DNA of 64,000 nucleotides from an uncultured Bacteroidales bacterium. Its GTDB lineage: Bacteria; Bacteroidota; Bacteroidia; Bacteroidales; Paludibacteraceae. Made by a program: the position numbers and the translations under genes. The notes under the pieces are model-generated. The model made no database searches, was not told where the DNA came from, and saw only the letters and a program-made list of their open reading frames with translations. Below, in pieces: positions 59,078 to 64,000 of this stretch. Each line of letters begins with the position of its first letter. The stretch's first letter is position 1. The stretch spans positions 124,001-188,000 of the forward strand of contig CAMOJA010000001.1 in assembly GCA_946616535.1 (NCBI GenBank), given 5' to 3'.

Positions 59078-59109
59078 CAAAAATAGTAAAAAAAAATGAC
59101 GTGTGCAAA
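59078..59109 (-). promoter_or_regulatory. ssb promoter
   Basis: Minus-strand TTTG (59109-59106), 20-base spacer, TATTTTTG (59085-59078). The -33 box lies in the loop of the preceding terminator. Confidence 0.8.
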
Positions 59110-59127
59110 TTTCACGTCATTTTTTTT
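59088..59127. terminator. terminator of the giant 2 operon
   Basis: Stem aatgacgtg (59095-59103) with cacgtcatt (59113-59121), 9-base loop, A and T runs on both sides. Confidence 0.88.
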
Positions 59128-59130
59128 CTA

Positions 59131-59514
59131 TTAACTTGCTATTCTGCGCTTATAAACGATAAAAAGCAATGCGAATAGCAGTAGTATCAGCGGCTCGCCT
59201 ACCGGTGTTTCCGGTAATACGCCTACTGGATCATCATCATCACCCGGGTCGTTCCACGAATCTCTCCGGATGCCTCCATGTCCTGCGCCCGGCGCATAGC
59301 ATGGACCGGAGTGGTAAGAGGTCGAACCCACCACAGGCGCGATGGACGAAGTGGAGTAGAACTCATAACTCGGATAGTTATCTTGGCTCAGCGTAACTGT
59401 CGTTTGCCATGCCGAAGGTTGGCTGGCCAGCGAAACTGCATGGACAGAGGGGATGCTGCATAGCATCCAGATGGCCATCAGCCAAAGGATTATATTTTTT
59501 CTATGCTGCATCAT
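59131..59514 (-). CDS. small secreted protein with PVGE membrane tail (giant partner 2)
   Basis: A 127-residue protein with signal peptide (to about 26, SVHA), a body with FYSTSSI and GPCYAPGAGHGG, an acidic stretch (DPGDDDD), then PETPVGEPLILLL, a hydrophobic helix (about 104-121) and a basic end (YKRRIAS). It matches the protein at 29338-29760 in order of parts, in the STS and CYxP motifs, and in the PVGE-x-PLILL tail. It starts inside the stop of giant 2 (ATGA). Confidence 0.8.
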   Translation of the reverse strand: MMQHRKNIILWLMAIWMLCSIPSVHAVSLASQPSAWQTTVTLSQDNYPSYEFYSTSSIAPVVGSTSYHSGPCYAPGAGHGGIRRDSWNDPGDDDDPVGVLPETPVGEPLILLLFALLFIVYKRRIAS

Positions 59515-62500
59515 TTTATTTTCTGTCCTAAAATTGTATATACTTGTCCGTTGACGAGGATATATACATGATCATCTTTAATAAACTTCACGGCTTTCTC
59601 TCCTTCCGTCTCGATCCACTCGAAGCCCGTAACGATCGGCTCATCCGTACCGCTCTGCGGGGTGAAGCCGCGACGACGGATGTAATAGCGTACCTCATGA
59701 CTCTGCTCCGGAGTCTGGATATCGATATAGATACCATCGGCTATCGTCTGCTCGCTCTCCGTTACTGCGTCATACAGCACCAAATCCTCATCGATCTTAT
59801 TTACCCCCGTGAACCACAAGCGCGTAACCGGGTCAAACGGCAGGTTGCTCATGTAGAACGACAGCGGTATATTCACGATCGAGTCGCGCAGATCGATACA
59901 CAGTCCGTTCTCGCCTTCCGCCGCATAGAGGTTAAACGGCGTGGCAGGAGTGGAATTATTGGTGTATTTCTCGATATTGAGTGTCATCAGTAACGCATCC
60001 TCTCCTTCGTACACGGCGTCGTGATAACCCTGACCGATCAGCAGTCGGCTCAGGCAGCGCGGCGAAACGGTGTTGGTAGCCGTTACGGTCATGATACCCT
60101 CCGGGTATTTCCTCGGAGTACGTCTGGGTGCAGAACTCGGATCCGCAACTGGCGAAACAACTACGCGGCTCGTATTGACCCTAACTTCCAGCGACGTCGA
60201 AGCTGCGGCTGTCGTGGTCACCAGAATCGCATGCATAGGCGGCAGGTAGCGCTTCTGCTCTGTGATCACGTTCTCCGTCTTCAATGCACTCGCCTTCGAT
60301 ACCGTGGTATATTCATTGTTTGTCGCCATATAACCGAACTCGTTCACGAGGCCGTTGTCGGCAATAAAGCCCCAGATATCGATATAACCCATCGTCGGGT
60401 TACCGAAGACGAACTTCTGCGAACTGGCATCTTTGCTAAGCAGATAGCTCTGCACAACCCCATCCGGATGGAAGGCTAACTCTCCCGCATGACCGCCTTG
60501 CGCTTCTGCGTTCGTCTCGCGCAACGCTTGCAGGTTTTGCTCGTATTGTCCATCCTGCCGCTCGCCGGACTTGTTGTAATAGTAGTATATGTCGTCCTCT
60601 TTCGGCAAACGAACGGCCGCCGGACTTCCCGATGCGGTGCGGCTATATACGGCCCAGCCTTGAGCAGGTGGTAACGACAGCGTAAGTCCATTCGCTACTT
60701 TCGACCACGAACCGTCGGTCGTGCGGCTCTCACTCGGGATGCCTTCCGACGTGTTACCTACGTGTTCTGTATTCTTGCTGTACAGCGAGAGCCAGAAGGA
60801 AGCATTGCCTGTTGTGTTGTTTCGGCCGTTGGCATCGAAGGAACCTACCTCCCATAGTGAGGTCTCCTTGTAGAGGTCGGCGTTGGACATATAGAGGTCG
60901 CCGCTGATCATACCCTTCACTGGAGCGGAGCGGAAGGCCCACTCGTTCTGCGGAAGAGGCATATCGACGATAGCATGGTTATACTCCATTCGTTGCTGCT
61001 GACCCATTGCAGCGCCCGGCAGGAAGCGGATATAGTCGCATGTGTTGTACTCGAAGCCTACCTGTTTAACCGAGTCATAGGATGCTTTGTTGCTCAGGTC
61101 CGGCAATTCCGGATATTGTCTGCCATCGGTCATAGCAGGAATGAGAATAGCCGTCGTATTGAGCGGCGCAAAGCGCGCGTTGACATGAATCGGGTTGTTA
61201 TTCTCGTCGATGCCGATCCAGTTGCCCGGTTTGTTCCATTCGTCGCTCTCCGTATCTTGCGGATCCCAACGCAGGTAATTCGGAACAACGGATACCGTGA
61301 ACGGAATCGTTCCTACTTCGCAACCTCCGACTAAAGTATCCAGACCCAGAATGGTTTGCATCATAATACCGTAGGTGTAGCTATAGCCCGGCTTCATCTT
61401 ATAGTTACTGCTGCTTGACGGACGAAGCGTGATCGTACTTCCTTTCGTGTAATATTCTCCCGTCGGGTAGAGCGTATCGGGTTCATACGCCAATTTATGA
61501 ATACCCTCGCGGAAGTTCGGATCATCGGTCGAGCGCAACTCTATCGTCTTGATGCCCACGAGCTCCATGATAGAGTCCACTTTGAGCGTGATCTCCTGGT
61601 TGGCTTTGTTCACATTCGCCAGTACGACTACCGGATGATTCATTTCGCTCGCACCGCGGTTCAAGCCGCCGACGATAAGCGGGGTCTTTGCCGATTCCGG
61701 ATTCGGTTTGAGTTTAATCAATATAGGCAGCGGACATACCTCCACGCTCGCGCTATGCAGCGCATCCGAACCCGTACCTAATATCGGGAAGATAACGTAT
61801 TGGATCGAATCGCCCGAATAAACTGTAGCGGTCATAGTCGGTTGATAGAGCGTCAGGAATCCTTTGTTTACCAGATTGGTAAGCATCGTATACGGATCCA
61901 AAGAGGGATCGGATAGGGTCACGCGCTCTTGCTCTTGGATACGTATCATCTCGTTGCGGTTGACTGCGGCCAGGTTCTTCGCAAACTGGTTCGCGTTGGT
62001 CGTTCCCTTCGGCTCGCAACGCAAGATATCCTTCACTACCTTCACGATATCTTTGTACTTGTACCCGTAGCGTTCTACACTCTTGTCCTCTGCCGTATCG
62101 CCGTAGAGCAACCAGTCGTTAACGCATGAGCCGTTCAGGTTGATAGGCGCGGAGTTATCGAGGTATAGCGAACCCTTCACGTGCAGACCGATATCATAGG
62201 TCGAGTTGGCGCAAAGATCGGTCTGTTCCATATCCGGCACCTCCTCGCCGTTGAGTTCGAGTACCATCATGTTACTTACCTTCAGGTGACTCGTCAAGCC
62301 GCACATACTGTTCAGCATGTCTTTGTACTCGGCGGACATATGTACCGTGAACGTATCCTTCGGATTCAGATAAGCGCTATGTACAACATATTTCACAGGA
62401 CGGATAACACCCTCGAGAATCTCGTAGATATAGCCTTCTTTGAATACACCATTCGATACATCAAACGTATCGATCAGTTCGTTCATGTTCACAAAGATCG

Positions 62501-64000
62501 AGTCCGGATCGAGTGGCTCATATTCCCGCGCAGGGATATAAAGCCGTCCGCAGATGGTATCGGGCGACCCGAGATGCTTTTGTTCATCGAGGTAGTGATC
62601 TATCATTTGTACGAAACTCGGAGTACCCTCTTTGTTCACGCATTTGACGGTGTAATAGACGCTTTCATTGTTGTATCCTTCTCCTGTGATTCCCTGATAA
62701 TCCAAACGCAGGATGATATGTGTCGGGGTCTCTACGTCTTCTTTCTCCTTACATGCCGTATTGGCCTGATAAGCGATCAACGGCTGTTTGGTAGCGAAGA
62801 TACACATATCGTCGATCACAAAGTCGTTTCCGTCCCAACTGGAAGCCATGTTGTAAATTCGCACACGGAAATGATGGTACTCGACATGGGTGTTGAATAC
62901 GATCGGGAAGTAGATTTGATACCATCCGTTCTTGGGCTCTATATCGCCCGTCATGTAGGTAGTGATGTTCTCCCAGTCCGTTCCGTTCACTGAACCCTGT
63001 ACGGAAAACGTGAAGTTCGGGCGGGCATATTTTTTATCAAAGTTCTTACTCGGATTACCTATATAGCCCGAGAAGAACATCTTCTGGCCCGCGCATAAGG
63101 TCGTATTCAGGTTCAATGCGGCTACCTGACCGGACGACGACATACCGTCGCAATAAATCATATAGCCGTTAGACGCTCCGCCGTGTTGCTCTAAGTCGTA
63201 CCAATAATCGGTATAGTGGATACGGTTCACCAAGCCGTACTCACCGAAGTTCGGCAGGTCGGATTGCGTGTGCAGACGGTTATGCGGCAGGTCCGGAGTC
63301 TCCGGATAGGTATAGCCGTACGAAGCATCTGCCCAAGGCAGAGGATGCGGATAAACGGTATATTCAGGTCCCGGCTTGTTATAGTCGAAGTTCAGGCGCT
63401 CCAGCACTTCGTAGCGCTGCTCGATCTCATCGTTGGTGATAAGCGCTTTGCCGTTCGATTCTAACTTCGGACCATATTTCGATTGATCATGATAAATCAC
63501 CATATAACGGCATATATTGAACATATGTGCGCCGTCGACGGTAGAATCTTTACCGTGCGTATCTACCAATGTTTTCTGACTCCTTGAGCGCAGACAGTAA
63601 TAAACCGTATCGAAGTCCTTGCCGGTAGGGATATTCTGCTTGGCCGGAACTTGCAGGAAGTCGTCTCCTTCGGTTATCTCGTAGTTACACGGTGTGTATT
63701 TCTGTGTCTTCGGGTCATAGGTATACCATTTGCACTCGGCATCCCATCCGCCGCACCAGATCATCGTATCCTGACGTACTCGGTTATCACTCCATGAAGC
63801 CCAGTTATCGTCACGCATATAGTAACCTAACAACGACTCTGAGTGCTTATTTGCTGCCACGTTGTCATAGTTATAGCGTTGCTCGGTAGAGAGCAGCAAG
63901 GGGTTCTTTAGCGGAGCCATGACTACATGGTCCTCCATATAATGCTCATCCGCCAACGCATAGGAACCTGCATCATTGGTCGTTCTTTCGCTCTTAAATC
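59511..64000 (-). CDS. giant surface protein 2, N-terminus outside the window
   Basis: The frame is open from 59511 to the window edge, at least 1496 residues; the first candidate start (TTG 63956) is not convincing because the frame continues upstream without a stop. The C-terminal half is paralogous to giant 1 (EWNKPGNW, YNTCDYIRFLPGAAMGQ, AIVDMPLP, FVFGNPTMGYID, YEGEDALLMT, RDSIVNIPLSF). The tail (KFIKDDHVYILVNGQVYTILGQKIK, given here only in part: NGQVYTILGQ) is of the short T9SS-like type seen in the BspA-like protein, unlike the longer tail of giant 1. Surface exposure is inferred. Confidence 0.82.
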   Translation of the reverse strand, partial: FKSERTTNDAGSYALADEHYMEDHVVMAPLKNPLLLSTEQRYNYDNVAANKHSESLLGYYMRDDNWASWSDNRVRQDTMIWCGGWDAECKWYTYDPKTQKYTPCNYEITEGDDFLQVPAKQNIPTGKDFDTVYYCLRSRSQKTLVDTHGKDSTVDGAHMFNICRYMVIYHDQSKYGPKLESNGKALITNDEIEQRYEVLERLNFDYNKPGPEYTVYPHPLPWADASYGYTYPETPDLPHNRLHTQSDLPNFGEYGLVNRIHYTDYWYDLEQHGGASNGYMIYCDGMSSSGQVAALNLNTTLCAGQKMFFSGYIGNPSKNFDKKYARPNFTFSVQGSVNGTDWENITTYMTGDIEPKNGWYQIYFPIVFNTHVEYHHFRVRIYNMASSWDGNDFVIDDMCIFATKQPLIAYQANTACKEKEDVETPTHIILRLDYQGITGEGYNNESVYYTVKCVNKEGTPSFVQMIDHYLDEQKHLGSPDTICGRLYIPAREYEPLDPDSIFVNMNELIDTFDVSNGVFKEGYIYEILEGVIRPVKYVVHSAYLNPKDTFTVHMSAEYKDMLNSMCGLTSHLKVSNMMVLELNGEEVPDMEQTDLCANSTYDIGLHVKGSLYLDNSAPINLNGSCVNDWLLYGDTAEDKSVERYGYKYKDIVKVVKDILRCEPKGTTNANQFAKNLAAVNRNEMIRIQEQERVTLSDPSLDPYTMLTNLVNKGFLTLYQPTMTATVYSGDSIQYVIFPILGTGSDALHSASVEVCPLPILIKLKPNPESAKTPLIVGGLNRGASEMNHPVVVLANVNKANQEITLKVDSIMELVGIKTIELRSTDDPNFREGIHKLAYEPDTLYPTGEYYTKGSTITLRPSSSSNYKMKPGYSYTYGIMMQTILGLDTLVGGCEVGTIPFTVSVVPNYLRWDPQDTESDEWNKPGNWIGIDENNNPIHVNARFAPLNTTAILIPAMTDGRQYPELPDLSNKASYDSVKQVGFEYNTCDYIRFLPGAAMGQQQRMEYNHAIVDMPLPQNEWAFRSAPVKGMISGDLYMSNADLYKETSLWEVGSFDANGRNNTTGNASFWLSLYSKNTEHVGNTSEGIPSESRTTDGSWSKVANGLTLSLPPAQGWAVYSRTASGSPAAVRLPKEDDIYYYYNKSGERQDGQYEQNLQALRETNAEAQGGHAGELAFHPDGVVQSYLLSKDASSQKFVFGNPTMGYIDIWGFIADNGLVNEFGYMATNNEYTTVSKASALKTENVITEQKRYLPPMHAILVTTTAAASTSLEVRVNTSRVVVSPVADPSSAPRRTPRKYPEGIMTVTATNTVSPRCLSRLLIGQGYHDAVYEGEDALLMTLNIEKYTNNSTPATPFNLYAAEGENGLCIDLRDSIVNIPLSFYMSNLPFDPVTRLWFTGVNKIDEDLVLYDAVTESEQTIADGIYIDIQTPEQSHEVRYYIRRRGFTPQSGTDEPIVTGFEWIETEGEKAVKFIKDDHVYILVNGQVYTILGQKIK

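Overview
The window looks like a chromosomal segment of an uncultured Bacteroidales-type bacterium (Bacteroidota). Evidence: at least a dozen promoters of the Bacteroidota form (TTG or TTTG, about 20 bases, TAnnTTTG); three surface proteins with type IX secretion (T9SS) or T9SS-like C-terminal signals; a TonB-dependent receptor and TonB; a membrane TPR-AraC regulator; a GT3-type glycogen synthase; near absence of Shine-Dalgarno sites except before rpsU. No phage, transposase, CRISPR or plasmid genes were seen.

Layout. 1-5954, all minus: feoB and a heavy-metal-domain protein; then a 56-residue gene, a BspA-like surface protein and a 58-residue Gly-rich gene. 6071-10756, minus: TPR-AraC regulator, PepD peptidase, MATE transporter. 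10859-11626, plus: outer-membrane protein. 11764-18164, minus: EF-P, a pRiA4b-like acidic protein, miaA, PKD lipoprotein, glycogen synthase, C69 dipeptidase. 18311-21089, plus: marC, rpiB, radical SAM protein, metallo-hydrolase, all overlapping or nearly so. 21332-29760, plus: a 2669-residue secreted protein and its small membrane partner. 29848-32134: TPP riboswitch and TonB-dependent receptor. 32100-41622, minus: ileS, lipoprotein, AsmA-like protein, M3 peptidase, membrane protein. 41736-50915: CPBP protease, zinc-ribbon and Nif3 genes, rpsO, hflX, hpt, phosphohexomutase, WG-repeat lipoprotein and a small unknown gene. 50912-52168: tcdA, then tRNA-Leu and rpsU. 52244-59020, minus: ssb, FemAB-like protein, two glycosyltransferases, tonB, recG, a secreted unknown. 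59131-64000, minus: a second small membrane partner and a second giant surface protein that runs off the window.

The strongest unexplained signal is a dispersed family of short degenerate tandem arrays, mostly of 7-base units with a few of 8 or 11. More than 20 arrays lie between genes, across gene ends, in signal-peptide codons, and in frame inside conserved enzymes. Two are joined to an imperfect 51-base palindrome; a third palindrome copy forms the feoB leader. One metallo-hydrolase carries three such insertions and keeps its metal ligands.

Other points of interest: two paralogous pairs of giant secreted protein plus small PVGE-tail membrane protein, joined by ATGA overlaps; rpsU placed directly behind a tRNA with an extended Shine-Dalgarno; a hairpin shared by the rpsO and rpsU leaders; and divergent promoters whose -33 boxes face each other.
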